The notes under the pieces were generated by a model. The model was not told where the DNA came from. It searched no databases and worked only from the letters and a program-made list of their open reading frames with translations. The position numbers and the translations under genes were made by a program. This document shows positions 32,863 through 41,432 of a DNA stretch of 64,000 nucleotides, in pieces; positions within the stretch are counted from its first letter, which is position 1, and every line of letters starts with the position of its first letter. The stretch comes from Arthrobacter sp. Bi26 (GTDB taxonomy: Bacteria > Actinomycetota > Actinomycetes > Actinomycetales > Micrococcaceae): assembly GCF_918697925.1 (NCBI RefSeq), contig NZ_CAKKMF010000012.1:1-64000 (forward strand), in the 5' to 3' direction.

Positions 32863-32911
32863 AAAACTCCCGGCACCAGGGGCCCAGGCCCCCGGTGCCG
32901 GGAGTTTTTTT
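32863..32911 (+). terminator. Intrinsic terminator after rplO
   Basis: AAAACTCCCGGCACC pairs with GGTGCCGGGAGTTTT, with an inner GGGG/CCCC stem, and is followed by a seven-base T-run ending at 32911. It separates the spc ribosomal genes from secY. Confidence 0.93.
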
Positions 32912-33021
32912 CATTTTCCTGGCCCTGCCGATTGTTCGCCGGGCGCATCCACCCGTTAGACTCGGTTGTTGGGTTTATTTGACCTGTCTCACACGACTTT
33001 ACTTATTACTCAGGAGGACGC

Positions 33022-34332
33022 TTGCTTAGCGCATTTGGCCGGGCCTTTCGCACGCCTGATCTGCGACGCAAGTTGTTGTTCACGCTGGGAATCATCACAA
33101 TCTTCCGCTTGGGTGCCTTCATCCCCTCGCCTGGTGTGAGCTACCAGAATGTCCAGCAATGCTTGCAGAACGGTCAGACCTCGGGCGGGATCTACCAGCT
33201 CGTCAACCTGTTCAGCGGCGGTGCATTGCTGCAGGTATCCATCTTTGCCCTGGGCATCATGCCCTACATCACCGCCAGCATCATCGTCCAGCTGCTCCGG
33301 GTGGTCATTCCCCGCTTCCAGCAGCTGTATGAGGAGGGCGCATCCGGGCAGTCGAAGCTGACCCAGTACACCCGGTACCTCACGATCGCGCTCGGCCTTC
33401 TCAACGCCACGACACTGGTGTCGCTGGCACGGTCCGGCCAGCTGCTGCCTAACTGCCAGCTGCCGATCATCCCGGACACCTCCATCGTCACCACGGTCCT
33501 GATCATCATCACGCTCACGGCCGGTACCGGCCTGATCATGTGGATGGGCGAGCTCGTGACGGAGAAGGGCGTCGGCAACGGCATGTCCCTGCTCATCTTC
33601 ACGTCCATCGCGGCAGGCTTCCCGGGCTCGCTCGGTGCGATCTGGAAGGCCCAGGGCCCCGGCACCTTCTTCCTGGTCCTGGTTATCGGCCTGCTCACCG
33701 TTGCCCTCGTGGTCTTCGTGGAGCAGTCCCAGCGCCGTATCCCGGTGCAGTACGCCAAGCGCATGATCGGCCGCCGCACCGTCGGCGGGACCAGCACGTA
33801 CATCCCGATCAAGGTGAACATGGCCGGCGTAGTGCCCGTCATCTTTGCCTCATCCATGCTGTACCTGCCGGGGCTGATCTCTCAGTTCAACCAGCCGAAG
33901 GCCGGCGAGCCGATGCAGCCCTGGGTTGAGTGGATCAACAACAACCTGACCAAGGGCGACCACCCGATCTATATGGCACTGTATTTCGCCATGATTGTGT
34001 TTTTCACCTACTTCTATGTTGCGATTACATTCAACCCCGAAGAGGTCTCGGACAACATGAAGAAGTACGGCGGCTTCATTCCGGGCATCCGCGCCGGCAA
34101 GCCGACCGCGGATTATCTTCAGTACGTCCTATCCCGGATCACCCTGCCCGGAGCCTTCTACCTCGGCTTCGTGGCATTGATCCCGCTGGTTGCACTTGTC
34201 CTGATCAACGCGAACCAGAACTTCCCGTTCGGCGGCACCTCGATCCTGATCATGGTGGGCGTCGGTCTGGAGACCGTGAAGCAGATTGATGCGCAACTAC
34301 AGCAACGTCACTACGAAGGGCTTTTGCGATGA
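33022..34332 (+). CDS. secY: Preprotein translocase subunit SecY
   Basis: SecY is the protein-conducting channel of the Sec translocon in the cytoplasmic membrane. The 436 residues contain ten hydrophobic segments. Family motifs are FRLGAFIPSPGV, QLVNLFSGGALLQVSIFALGIMPYITASIIVQLL (plug and TM2) and the cytoplasmic loop RRIPVQYAKRMIGRRTVGGTSTYIPIKVN. The start is TTG 33022, decided by a perfect AGGAGG at 33012-33017; the conserved N-terminus LSAFGRAFRTPDLRRK agrees. Its stop overlaps the adk start by four bases (ATGA). Confidence 0.98.
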   Translation: MLSAFGRAFRTPDLRRKLLFTLGIITIFRLGAFIPSPGVSYQNVQQCLQNGQTSGGIYQLVNLFSGGALLQVSIFALGIMPYITASIIVQLLRVVIPRFQQLYEEGASGQSKLTQYTRYLTIALGLLNATTLVSLARSGQLLPNCQLPIIPDTSIVTTVLIIITLTAGTGLIMWMGELVTEKGVGNGMSLLIFTSIAAGFPGSLGAIWKAQGPGTFFLVLVIGLLTVALVVFVEQSQRRIPVQYAKRMIGRRTVGGTSTYIPIKVNMAGVVPVIFASSMLYLPGLISQFNQPKAGEPMQPWVEWINNNLTKGDHPIYMALYFAMIVFFTYFYVAITFNPEEVSDNMKKYGGFIPGIRAGKPTADYLQYVLSRITLPGAFYLGFVALIPLVALVLINANQNFPFGGTSILIMVGVGLETVKQIDAQLQQRHYEGLLR

Positions 34333-34907
34333 CGAGAATGTTGATTATCGGACCTCCCGGCTCCGGCAAGGGAACGCAGGCGGAACGCATTTCGGAACGC
34401 CTCGGCGTCGTTGCGATCTCCACCGGAGATATCTTCCGCGCCAACGTCAAGGGTGAGACTCCGCTCGGCGTCGAAGCCAAGAAGTACATGGACGCGGGCG
34501 ACTTCGTCCCGGACAGCGTCACCAACAAGATGGTGCGCGACCGGCTCAGCGAAGACGACGTCGAGGCAGGCTTCCTGCTGGACGGCTACCCCCGCACCAC
34601 CGCACAGGTGGATTACCTCGATGAGATCCTCGCCGGCGCCGACCAGAAGCTCGACGTCGTGCTTCAGCTCACCGCGGACGACGAGGAACTGGTCACCCGC
34701 CTCCTGGGCCGTGCCAAGGAAACCGGGCGCAGCGACGACAACGAAGGCGTTATCCGTCACCGGCTGGACCTGTACCACGAGCAGACCGAACCCGTCGTGG
34801 CCAAGTATGCCGAGCGCGGCATCCTGACCCAGGTGGACGGCATCGGCGGCATCGACGAAGTCACCGAGCGTGTCATGGAAGCGATCAAGTCGGCCCAGGC
34901 CGCCTGA
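34329..34907 (+). CDS. adk: Adenylate kinase
   Basis: Adenylate kinase balances ATP, ADP and AMP. The 192-residue protein has the P-loop IGPPGSGKGTQ, AMP-binding ISTGDIFRANV, and GFLLDGYPRTTAQ. The lid is short (LLGRAKETGRSDDNEGVIRHRL) with no zinc cysteines, which is the actinobacterial short-lid form. It is translationally coupled to secY and probably co-transcribed with it. Two adjacent hairpins follow. Confidence 0.98.
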   Translation: MTRMLIIGPPGSGKGTQAERISERLGVVAISTGDIFRANVKGETPLGVEAKKYMDAGDFVPDSVTNKMVRDRLSEDDVEAGFLLDGYPRTTAQVDYLDEILAGADQKLDVVLQLTADDEELVTRLLGRAKETGRSDDNEGVIRHRLDLYHEQTEPVVAKYAERGILTQVDGIGGIDEVTERVMEAIKSAQAA

Positions 34908-34940
34908 ACCACGCTTGTGCACTGCAACTGAAGCAGTACA

Positions 34941-35008
34941 GAAGGGCGTGTTCCGTACCATCGTGTACGGGACGCGCCCTTCGCTGTTGGGCGGGCCCGC
35001 CCAACAGC
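34941..35008 (+). terminator. Two abutting hairpins after adk
   Basis: The first is an 18-bp stem with two GU pairs (34941-34958 with 34965-34982). Directly next to it is a perfect 26-base palindrome (34983-35008, centre GGGCCC). No T-run follows. The pair lies 33 bases after the adk stop and 120 before map. Confidence 0.7.
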
Positions 35009-35127
35009 CCGTTCCTGGCCACTGTGCCGGTGCGGGAGAATAGAGCTTGAAGACTTGGGTTGATGACCCATGGTGGAGGCCCGGGTTGAAGCGCCACCGG
35101 ACCGCGAGAGAAAACATTGAGGTACAG

Positions 35128-35955
35128 ATGGCATTCGGCCAGGCACGCATTGAATACAAGACCAACGCCCAGATGCGCACGATGCACGAGGCCGGGCTTG
35201 TCCTGAGCCGGGCACTGGACGCAGCGGTGGCCGCCGCGGCCCCGGGCGTCACCACGGCCCGGCTGGACGAGGTCTTCGCCGCCGTGCTCCAGGACGCCGG
35301 CGCCAAGTCCAACTTCCTCGGCTACCACGGATTCCCGGCCACGATCTGCACCTCGGTGAATGAAGAAGTGGTGCACGGCATCCCCGGCGGCCGGGTGCTG
35401 CAGGACGGCGACATCATCTCGATCGACGGCGGCGCGATCGTGGACGGCTGGCACTCCGATTCTGCGCGGACCGTGATTGTCGGCACCGCCGATCCCGAGG
35501 ACGTGCGCCTGTCCGAGGTCACCGAGGAAGCCATGTGGCGAGGCATCGCAGCCCTGGCCACCGGAAAATTCGTGGGCGACGTCGGCAACGCGGTGGACGA
35601 CTACGTCTCCTCCGTTCCCGGCAAGCCGCTGGGCATCCTGGAGGACTACGTGGGCCACGGCATTGGCTCCGAGATGCACATGGCCCCGGACGTGCTGAAC
35701 TACCGCACCAGCCACCGCGGACCGAAAATCCGCCCGGGGCTGTGCCTCGCAATCGAGCCCATGCTGGTCCGCGGGAGCATCGACACCGCCGTCCTTGACG
35801 ACGACTGGACCGTTGTCACCACTGACGGCAAGCGCTCCTGCCAGTGGGAGCACTCCGTCGCCGTGCACGAGAAGGGGATCTGGGTCCTCTCGGCGCCGGA
35901 CGGGGGAGCGGCGAAACTGGCGCCCCTCGGCGTCGTGCCCGTCCCGATCCCCTAG
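35128..35955 (+). CDS. map: Methionine aminopeptidase, type I
   Basis: MetAP removes the initiator methionine from nascent proteins. The 275-residue enzyme has all metal ligands: the two Asp in SIDGGAIVDGWHSDSART, His in YVGHGIGSEMH, Glu in AIEPMLV and Glu in CQWEHSVAV. ATG 35128 is chosen because MAFGQARIEYKTNAQMRTMHEAG is the typical short N-terminus and GAGG lies 6 bases upstream. An earlier ATG (35047) would add an unrelated basic stretch. Confidence 0.97.
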   Translation: MAFGQARIEYKTNAQMRTMHEAGLVLSRALDAAVAAAAPGVTTARLDEVFAAVLQDAGAKSNFLGYHGFPATICTSVNEEVVHGIPGGRVLQDGDIISIDGGAIVDGWHSDSARTVIVGTADPEDVRLSEVTEEAMWRGIAALATGKFVGDVGNAVDDYVSSVPGKPLGILEDYVGHGIGSEMHMAPDVLNYRTSHRGPKIRPGLCLAIEPMLVRGSIDTAVLDDDWTVVTTDGKRSCQWEHSVAVHEKGIWVLSAPDGGAAKLAPLGVVPVPIP

Positions 35956-35984
35956 GCCGTTGCACACAGCGACTCGCAAGTTTT

Positions 35985-36052
35985 CTGGAGACACGAAAAA
36001 TCCCTGGCGACACCGGAATACCGGTAGCGCCAGGGATTTTGCGTGTCGCCAG
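35985..36052. repeat. 68-base near-perfect inverted repeat
   Basis: Two 25-base arms (35985-36009 and 36028-36052) pair at 23 of 25 positions. The centre adds ACCGG, loop AATA, CCGGT. It lies 29 bases after the map stop and can act as a terminator on either strand, since AAAAAT and ATTTT occur inside the arms. Its size and symmetry resemble REP or MITE-like dispersed elements. Confidence 0.8.
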
Positions 36053-36141
36053 CAAAGCTCAGGAACGTGGCGGCTGCGAGCTGGACTTCCTTGCTGACAA
36101 GGATGCGGGCAGTGGCCCGCACCCGGGCGCACAATAGAGCC

Positions 36142-37107
36142 ATGGGAGCAACAGGAGCGATCACCGACGTCGCCGGGATCCGGATAGGACATGTCCAGAA
36201 ATCCGGCGACGGCTGGCTGAGCGGCGTGACGGTGGTCCTCCCGCCACCGGGCACGGTGGGCTCGGTCGACGTCCGGGGCGGCGGGCCCGCGACGCATGAG
36301 ACGGACGCGCTGGATCCCACCACGCTGTCCTCGAGAGTGGACGCCGTGGTCCTGACCGGGGGCAGCGCCTTTGGCCTCGCCGCGGCGCACGGTGCCCAGC
36401 GCTGGTGCGAGGAGAACGGCCGAGGCTTTCCCGTCCCCGGCGGGCTCGTTCCGATCGTGCCGGCGGCCGCAATTTTCGATCTGGGCCGCGGCGGCGATTT
36501 CTCCGCCCGCCCCGACGAGGCGATGGGCTACGCGGCGACCGCCGCCGCCGCCGCGCAGCCGGAAGGGCACGACGTCGAACGCGGCAATGTCGGCGCCGGC
36601 ACGGGAGCAGCAATCGGCCGGGGAACCTACAAAGGGGGAGTAGGCACAGCCTCCATCACCCTGGAGAACGGGGTGACCGTTGGCGCCATTGCGGTAGTCA
36701 ATGCGCTGGGACTCCCATTTGGCACTTCGCCTGATGCGGCGAAAGCCGCGCAAGTCTCCGAGCCGGCGCCGTCGCAAGCACCGCCCCCGCTCAACACCAC
36801 CCTCGTTGTCGTCGCCACCGATGCCGTCCTGGACAAGGCGGACTGTAAGCGGACGGCCTCGGCGGCCCATGCCGGACTGGCCCGGGCGCTGGCGCCTAGC
36901 CACACCCTCGCCGACGGCGACACCGTGTTCGCCCTGGCGACGGGCGCCGTCGCGCTGGACCGCAGCACCCAGACGGCCCGGCAGATCAGCCTCATTACAC
37001 TGCAGAGCGCGGCCGCCGACGTCGTCCGGCTTGCCATCCTTGACGGGATCTCGCGGGCGGAGGCAGTGACGACGGCGGCCGGGACGTTAGGTGCGTACGG
37101 GCGCTGA
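36142..37107 (+). CDS. P1 family (S58, DmpA-like) autoproteolytic peptidase
   Basis: This 321-residue protein belongs to the DmpA/BapA N-terminal-nucleophile hydrolases, which cut N-terminal residues from peptides after self-cleavage. Motifs are GIRIGHVQ, VVLTGGSAFGLAAAHG, GNVGAGTGAA, KGGVGTAS and the cleavage-site region PPLNTTLVVVATDA, where a Thr would be the exposed nucleophile. ATG 36142 has no clear ribosome binding site; CACAAT at 36130-36135 could be the -10 of a leaderless mRNA. The natural substrate is unknown. It lies alone between map and infA. Confidence 0.88.
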   Translation: MGATGAITDVAGIRIGHVQKSGDGWLSGVTVVLPPPGTVGSVDVRGGGPATHETDALDPTTLSSRVDAVVLTGGSAFGLAAAHGAQRWCEENGRGFPVPGGLVPIVPAAAIFDLGRGGDFSARPDEAMGYAATAAAAAQPEGHDVERGNVGAGTGAAIGRGTYKGGVGTASITLENGVTVGAIAVVNALGLPFGTSPDAAKAAQVSEPAPSQAPPPLNTTLVVVATDAVLDKADCKRTASAAHAGLARALAPSHTLADGDTVFALATGAVALDRSTQTARQISLITLQSAAADVVRLAILDGISRAEAVTTAAGTLGAYGR

Positions 37108-37295
37108 GTGCGCTACGATAGGCGGATTTAACTCCGGATTTAACAATCGGACCGCAATGGCGTAGTGTTGTCTGTTGGTTGTCTGCCCCGTTGTGCCCTT
37201 TTGTGGTCGGGTGGCACCAACCAACCAATCAAAAACGTCCGCGGTCATGACCGGTGCAAACCGGGAGGCTGCGGCAACAACAGTTAGCGGAGGGT
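37108..37295 (+). promoter_or_regulatory. infA upstream region with direct repeat and long-range pairing
   Basis: TACGAT (37114-37119) is a weak -10 candidate. CGGATTTAAC occurs twice, at 37123-37132 and 37135-37144. GTTGGTTG (37174-37181) can pair with CAACCAAC (37218-37225). The GGAGG before ATG 37296 is clear. Confidence 0.4.
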
Positions 37296-37517
37296 ATGGC
37301 CAAGAAGGACGGGGTCATTGAGATCGAGGGCGTTGTGACCGAGGCGCTGCCTAACGCGATGTTTCGCGTTGAGCTCACCAACAAGCACATCGTTCTGGCA
37401 CACATCTCTGGAAAGATGCGCCAGCACTACATCAGGATCCTCCCCGAGGACCGCGTAGTGGTGGAGCTGAGCCCTTACGACCTGACACGTGGTCGTATCG
37501 TCTACCGCTACAAATAA
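37296..37517 (+). CDS. infA: Translation initiation factor IF-1
   Basis: IF-1 occupies the A site during initiation. The 73-residue OB-fold protein [20 protein letters not shown], then [25 protein letters not shown] and [15 protein letters not shown], is canonical. ATG 37296 follows GGAGGGT; the in-frame ATG at 37254 would add 14 unrelated residues. Confidence 0.98.
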   Translation: MAKKDGVIEIEGVVTEALPNAMFRVELTNKHIVLAHISGKMRQHYIRILPEDRVVVELSPYDLTRGRIVYRYK

Positions 37518-37586
37518 ACACTGGGCGGCCAGAGCAACAGCCGAGGGCCGGTCCAGCTGACCAACTGCAACACGCAAAGGAACGCC

Positions 37587-37700
37587 ATGAAGGTCAAGCC
37601 GAGCGTCAAGCAGATCTGCGAAAAGTGCAAAGTGATCCGCCGTAATGGCCGGGTCATGGTGATCTGCGAGAACCCGCGCCACAAGCAACGCCAGGGCTAA
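37587..37700 (+). CDS. rpmJ: 50S ribosomal protein L36
   Basis: The 37-residue protein starts [19 protein letters not shown] and ends [11 protein letters not shown]. It carries the CxxC and C..H zinc ribbon of the C+ form of L36. AAAGGAA at 37576-37582 is a suitable ribosome binding site. It lies 69 bases after infA and before rpsM, the usual place. Confidence 0.96.
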   Translation: MKVKPSVKQICEKCKVIRRNGRVMVICENPRHKQRQG

Positions 37701-37874
37701 TTTCCCTCACGGGAAACCCTGGGTTGCTAACCCACGCAAGTAAATAAAGGCAGCACAAGCTGAACTGGGACGTATTGAGCCCGGACAGCTAACCCCCGGT
37801 CGGAGGCTGGGGCCGCAGTGAAACTGCGGGTGTACTGCCTACGACCTCCGGTTTATACAAGGAGTACTGCCAAT

Positions 37875-38249
37875 ATGGCTCGTCTCGCTGGCGTAGACAT
37901 TCCCCGCGAAAAGCGGTTGGAAATTGCGCTTACTTACATCTACGGCGTGGGCAAGACCCGTGCACACGAAACCCTGACTGCCACCGGCATCAGTGCTGAC
38001 GTTCGGGTCAAGGACCTGACCGACGCACAGCTGGTTGAGCTGCGTGACTACATTGAAGGCAACTACAAGGTTGAGGGTGACCTTCGCCGCGAAGTGGCCG
38101 CTGATATCCGCCGCAAGGTTGAAATCGGCAGCTACGAAGGTATTCGCCACCGCAAGGGCCTGCCAGTGCGCGGACAGCGTACGAAGACGAACGCACGTAC
38201 CCGCAAGGGTCCGAAGCGCACCGTCGCAGGCAAGAAGAAGGCCCGTTAA
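37875..38249 (+). CDS. rpsM: 30S ribosomal protein S13
   Basis: S13 in the 30S head contacts P-site tRNA and the 50S bridge. The 124 residues include [24 protein letters not shown] and the C-terminal [22 protein letters not shown] tail. ATG 37875 follows AAGGAG at 37859-37864; the longer in-frame start at 37818 is rejected. A perfect hairpin (38245-38265) begins just before its stop codon. Confidence 0.98.
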   Translation: MARLAGVDIPREKRLEIALTYIYGVGKTRAHETLTATGISADVRVKDLTDAQLVELRDYIEGNYKVEGDLRREVAADIRRKVEIGSYEGIRHRKGLPVRGQRTKTNARTRKGPKRTVAGKKKAR

Positions 38250-38265
38250 TCCCTGAGGGATTAAC
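38245..38265 (+). other. Hairpin overlapping the rpsM stop codon
   Basis: GTTAATCCC (38245-38253), loop TGA and GGGATTAAC (38257-38265) pair perfectly. The TAA stop of rpsM lies inside the 5' arm. Confidence 0.6.
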
Positions 38266-38301
38266 GAGGCTTTCCCCCAATAACTTTCTGTAGGAGAAAA
38301 A

Positions 38302-38703
38302 ATGCCCCCGAAGACTCGTGGCGCGGTTCGCAAGCCGCGTAAGAAGGACAAGAAGAATATCGCGCTGGGCCAGGCGCACATCAAGAGCACCTTTAACAAC
38401 ACCATCGTGTCCATCACGGACCCGAACGGTGCTGTCATCTCCTGGGCTTCGTCCGGTGAGGTTGGCTTCAAGGGCTCGCGTAAGTCCACCCCGTTCGCTG
38501 CCCAGATGGCCGCCGAAGCCGCCGCAAAGCGTGCACAGGAGCACGGCATGCGCAAGGTTGACGTGTTCGTCAAGGGACCGGGTTCCGGACGCGAAACCGC
38601 CATCCGCTCGCTGCAGGCCGCTGGCCTCGAGGTTGGCTCCATCCAGGACGTCACCCCCAGCGCCCACAACGGCTGCCGTCCGCCGAAGCGCCGCCGCGTC
38701 TAA
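38302..38703 (+). CDS. rpsK: 30S ribosomal protein S11
   Basis: S11 forms the platform near the mRNA exit. The 133-residue sequence has [39 protein letters not shown] and the end [21 protein letters not shown], as expected. GTAGGAGAAA precedes ATG 38302. rpsD, often next in other bacteria, is absent here, and rpoA follows. Confidence 0.98.
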   Translation: MPPKTRGAVRKPRKKDKKNIALGQAHIKSTFNNTIVSITDPNGAVISWASSGEVGFKGSRKSTPFAAQMAAEAAAKRAQEHGMRKVDVFVKGPGSGRETAIRSLQAAGLEVGSIQDVTPSAHNGCRPPKRRRV

Positions 38704-38722
38704 GGCTTTCCAGCGCCCAGGA

Positions 38723-38754
38723 GCTTGCCCGGACCCTCACCGGTCCGGGCAAGC
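38723..38754 (+). other. 13-bp hairpin between rpsK and rpoA
   Basis: GCTTGCCCGGACC (38723-38735) pairs perfectly with GGTCCGGGCAAGC (38742-38754). There is no T-run, so it is either a weak terminator or an mRNA stability/processing element before rpoA. Confidence 0.65.
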
Positions 38755-38836
38755 CCGGCCGCGTTAAGTCTTCAGACCGATCTTTCCACCACCTGTGTTG
38801 CGTCATATAGCGGATGCTCGCCGAAAGGAAACCTAA

Positions 38837-39847
38837 GTGCTCATTGCACAGCGCCCCACCCTCTCCGAAGAGGTCGTCTCCGAAAACCGCTCCCGGTTCA
38901 TCATCGAACCGCTGGAGCCGGGCTTTGGTTACACCCTCGGAAACTCCCTCCGCCGTACCCTGCTCTCCTCCATCCCCGGTGCCTCTGTAACGAGCATCCG
39001 GATCGATGGCGTGCTGCACGAGTTCACCACGGTTCCGGGTGTCAAGGAAGATGTCACCGAGATCATCCTGAACATCAAGAACCTGTCGGTTTCCTCCGAG
39101 CACGACGAGCCGGTTGTTGCTTACCTGCGCAAGCAGGGCCCGGGAGTCGTCACCGCCGCGGACATTGCTCCGCCGGCCGGCGTCGAATTCCACAACCCGG
39201 ATCTGCACATTGCCACGCTGAACTCGAAGGGTAAGTTCGAACTCGAACTGACCATCGAGCGCGGTCGCGGCTACGTTTCGGCAGCTCAGAACAAGTCCGG
39301 CGACTCCGAGATCGGCCGCATCCCGGTCGACTCGATCTACTCGCCGGTCCTGAAGGTTACTTTCCGCGTGGAAGCTACCCGTGTTGAGCAGCGCACTGAC
39401 TTCGACAAGCTCATTGTCGACGTCGAGACCAAGCAGGCAATCGCCCCGCGCGACGCCGTTGCTTCGGCAGGTACCACCCTGGTGGAACTGTTCGGTCTGG
39501 CCCGCGAGCTGAACACGGCAGCTGAAGGTATCGAGATCGGCCCGTCGCCGACGGACGCTGCCCTGGCAGCCGACATGGCCCTGCCGATCGAGGATCTGGA
39601 CCTGACGGTCCGTTCCTACAACTGCCTCAAGCGTGAGGGCATCCACACCGTGGGTGAACTCGTTGCCCGCTCCGAGGCTGACCTCATGGACATCCGCAAC
39701 TTCGGTGCGAAGTCCATCGATGAGGTCAAGGCCAAGCTGGTCGAACTGGGCCTGTCCCTCAAGGACTCCCCTCCCGGTTTCGATCTCGCAGCACGTGCCG
39801 CAGCCATCGAAGAGGACGACGCCGCGTTCAGCGACGACGAGCTCTAA
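38837..39847 (+). CDS. rpoA: DNA-directed RNA polymerase subunit alpha
   Basis: The alpha dimer nucleates RNA polymerase assembly and its C-terminal domain binds UP elements and activators. The 336 residues show the N-terminal domain ([28 protein letters not shown]). A linker and the C-terminal helix-hairpin-helix domain ([21 protein letters not shown], then [14 protein letters not shown]) follow. The start is GTG 38837 after GAAAGGAAA. An acidic C-terminal end ([12 protein letters not shown]) is typical of the phylum. Confidence 0.98.
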   Translation: MLIAQRPTLSEEVVSENRSRFIIEPLEPGFGYTLGNSLRRTLLSSIPGASVTSIRIDGVLHEFTTVPGVKEDVTEIILNIKNLSVSSEHDEPVVAYLRKQGPGVVTAADIAPPAGVEFHNPDLHIATLNSKGKFELELTIERGRGYVSAAQNKSGDSEIGRIPVDSIYSPVLKVTFRVEATRVEQRTDFDKLIVDVETKQAIAPRDAVASAGTTLVELFGLARELNTAAEGIEIGPSPTDAALAADMALPIEDLDLTVRSYNCLKREGIHTVGELVARSEADLMDIRNFGAKSIDEVKAKLVELGLSLKDSPPGFDLAARAAAIEEDDAAFSDDEL

Positions 39848-39924
39848 CCAACAGATCTTGGCCGGCTGGCTGGATGCACCCTGGTGTGCGCAGCCCAACG
39901 GCTTCCATATGAGGAGAAACTATA

Positions 39925-40491
39925 ATGCCTACCCCCGCTAAGGGTCCGCGCCTCGGAGGCGGAGCGGCTCACGAGCGTCTTATGCTCGCGAACCTGTCCG
40001 CCGCACTTTTCGAGCACAAGCGGATCACCACCACGGTGACCAAGGCCAAGCGCCTGAAGCCGTACGCCGAGCGCCTGGTGACTTTCGCCAAGCGTGGCGA
40101 CCTCGCTTCCCGCCGTCGTGTACTCGGCCTGATCAGCAACAAGGGCGTCGTCCACGAGCTGTTCACCGACATTGCACAGGCAGTGGAGAACCGCGATGGC
40201 GGCTACACCCGCATCACCAAGATCGGCAACCGCAAGGGCGACAACGCTCCCATGGCTGTCATCGAACTGGTTCTCGAGCCGGTTTCCGCGAAGCAGGCAG
40301 TCGTAGCCGAGGCTACCTCCGCCGCCAAGCGCGATGCTGACAAGAAGGACGCCGAGAAGGCCGAAGCAGCTCCGGTTGCCGAGACCGAAGAGGCTCCCGA
40401 GGCTGAGGTCACTGAGACTGAAGCTGCAGCTACCGAAGAGGCTCCGGCCGCTGAGGAAGCAGCCGCTGAGTCCGAGAAGGACGCGAAGTAA
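39925..40491 (+). CDS. rplQ: 50S ribosomal protein L17, with long acidic tail
   Basis: L17 lies at the tunnel exit. Residues 1-115 form the family core ([44 protein letters not shown]). Residues 120-188 are a Glu/Ala-rich low-complexity tail ending EKDAK, which makes the protein much longer than the 117-130 residues usual in other phyla. AGGAG at 39912-39916 serves ATG 39925. An intrinsic terminator lies 44 bases after the stop, across the start of truA. Confidence 0.97.
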   Translation: MPTPAKGPRLGGGAAHERLMLANLSAALFEHKRITTTVTKAKRLKPYAERLVTFAKRGDLASRRRVLGLISNKGVVHELFTDIAQAVENRDGGYTRITKIGNRKGDNAPMAVIELVLEPVSAKQAVVAEATSAAKRDADKKDAEKAEAAPVAETEEAPEAEVTETEAAATEEAPAAEEAAAESEKDAK

Positions 40492-40509
40492 TTCGCTAAA
40501 ACCTTCTTA

Positions 40510-40522
40510 TAGACTTAAGTCT
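40510..40522 (+). promoter_or_regulatory. Putative -10 element and palindrome before truA
   Basis: TAGACT (40510-40515) lies 8 bases before ATG 40523, a spacing typical of leaderless actinobacterial transcripts. It also forms part of the perfect palindrome AGACTTAAGTCT (40511-40522). No convincing -35 is visible. Confidence 0.35.
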
Positions 40523-41413
40523 ATGAACGAGCTCAAACCCGCTGCCCCCGTCTTGGGGGGCGGCGGGTTTTTGCGTATCCGGATGGATGTGGCCTACGAC
40601 GGCGGACCGTTTAGCGGGTGGGCTGTCCAGCCGGGACTGCGCACCGTCCAGGGCGTCCTGGAGGAGGCCCTGGAACTGCTGATCCGCCGCCCCATCCGAG
40701 TCACGGTCGCCGGCCGCACCGACGCCGGCGTGCACGCCCGCGGCCAGGTGGTCCACCTGGACCTCCGTGAGGCGGAGTGGCTGGGCTTGAACCGGGGCGC
40801 TGAACTAGATCCCGCCGTTGCCCTGCTGCGCCGCATCCGTGGCGCCTTGAGCCGGGGCCTGGGCGAGCTAAGCGGGGCGATCGAGGTGCACAGCGTGAGC
40901 GTGGCCCCCGTTGGCTTCGACGCCCGCTTCTCCGCCCTCTGGCGCCGATATTCCTACCGGATCGCGGACGGCCCGGCGTTCTGGGATCCGCTGGGACGCG
41001 CCTCGACCTTGTGGCATAAGGAACGGCTCGATGTCGGGCTCCTCAACGAGGGCGCGGCACCGTTGCTCGGGCTGCAGGATTTCCGCTCGTACTGCAAGCC
41101 ACGCGAGGGCGCCACGACCATCCGCGAACTGCAGCGCTTCGAATTCGCCCGCGGCAGCGATGGGGTAATTGTCGCCACCGTCCAGGCCGACGCGTTCTGC
41201 CACAACATGGTCCGCTCCCTGGTGGGCTCGGCGTTGTACGTGGGGGAGGGCGTGGAGGCCCCGGGCTGGCTCTATGAGCGGCTCCTCGCCCGGCAGCGCG
41301 ACGCCCGCTCCGTGCTGGCAGCCCCGCATCCGCTGGTGCTTGAGGAAGTGGCCTACCCAACTGAGAGCGGCATGCTGGCCAGGGCCGAACTGACCCGGGC
41401 CATGCGCGCGTAG
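40523..41413 (+). CDS. truA: tRNA pseudouridine synthase A
   Basis: TruA isomerises uridines 38-40 in the anticodon arm of many tRNAs. The catalytic Asp sits in AGRTDAGVHARGQVVHLDL. Other family segments are MDVAYDGGPFSGWAVQPGLRTVQG and FCHNMVRSLVGSALYVGEG. The protein has 296 residues from ATG 40523. That start has no ribosome binding site and the rplQ terminator (40535-40572) would lie inside codons 5-17. Alternatives are TTG 40571 (giving MRIRMDVAYDGG, close to the family N-terminus) and ATG 40583. The true start is uncertain; the body of the gene is not. Confidence 0.93.
   Translation: MNELKPAAPVLGGGGFLRIRMDVAYDGGPFSGWAVQPGLRTVQGVLEEALELLIRRPIRVTVAGRTDAGVHARGQVVHLDLREAEWLGLNRGAELDPAVALLRRIRGALSRGLGELSGAIEVHSVSVAPVGFDARFSALWRRYSYRIADGPAFWDPLGRASTLWHKERLDVGLLNEGAAPLLGLQDFRSYCKPREGATTIRELQRFEFARGSDGVIVATVQADAFCHNMVRSLVGSALYVGEGVEAPGWLYERLLARQRDARSVLAAPHPLVLEEVAYPTESGMLARAELTRAMRA
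40535..40572 (+). terminator. Intrinsic terminator of rplQ, inside the truA 5' end
   Basis: AAACCCGCTGCCCCC (40535-40549) pairs with GGGGGCGGCGGGTTT (40556-40570), one GU pair included, around a 6-base loop and is followed by a five-base T-run (40568-40572). Confidence 0.85.
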
Positions 41414-41432
41414 ATCCAGAGCGGGAGTGCGG

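Noticed and set aside
31175-32914. 579-codon minus-strand frame across rpsE, rpmD and rplO.
   Set aside because: It covers three certain ribosomal protein genes and has no domain of its own.
34885-36903. 672-codon minus-strand frame across map and the P1 peptidase gene.
   Set aside because: It is antisense to two well-supported genes and looks like a frame shadow.
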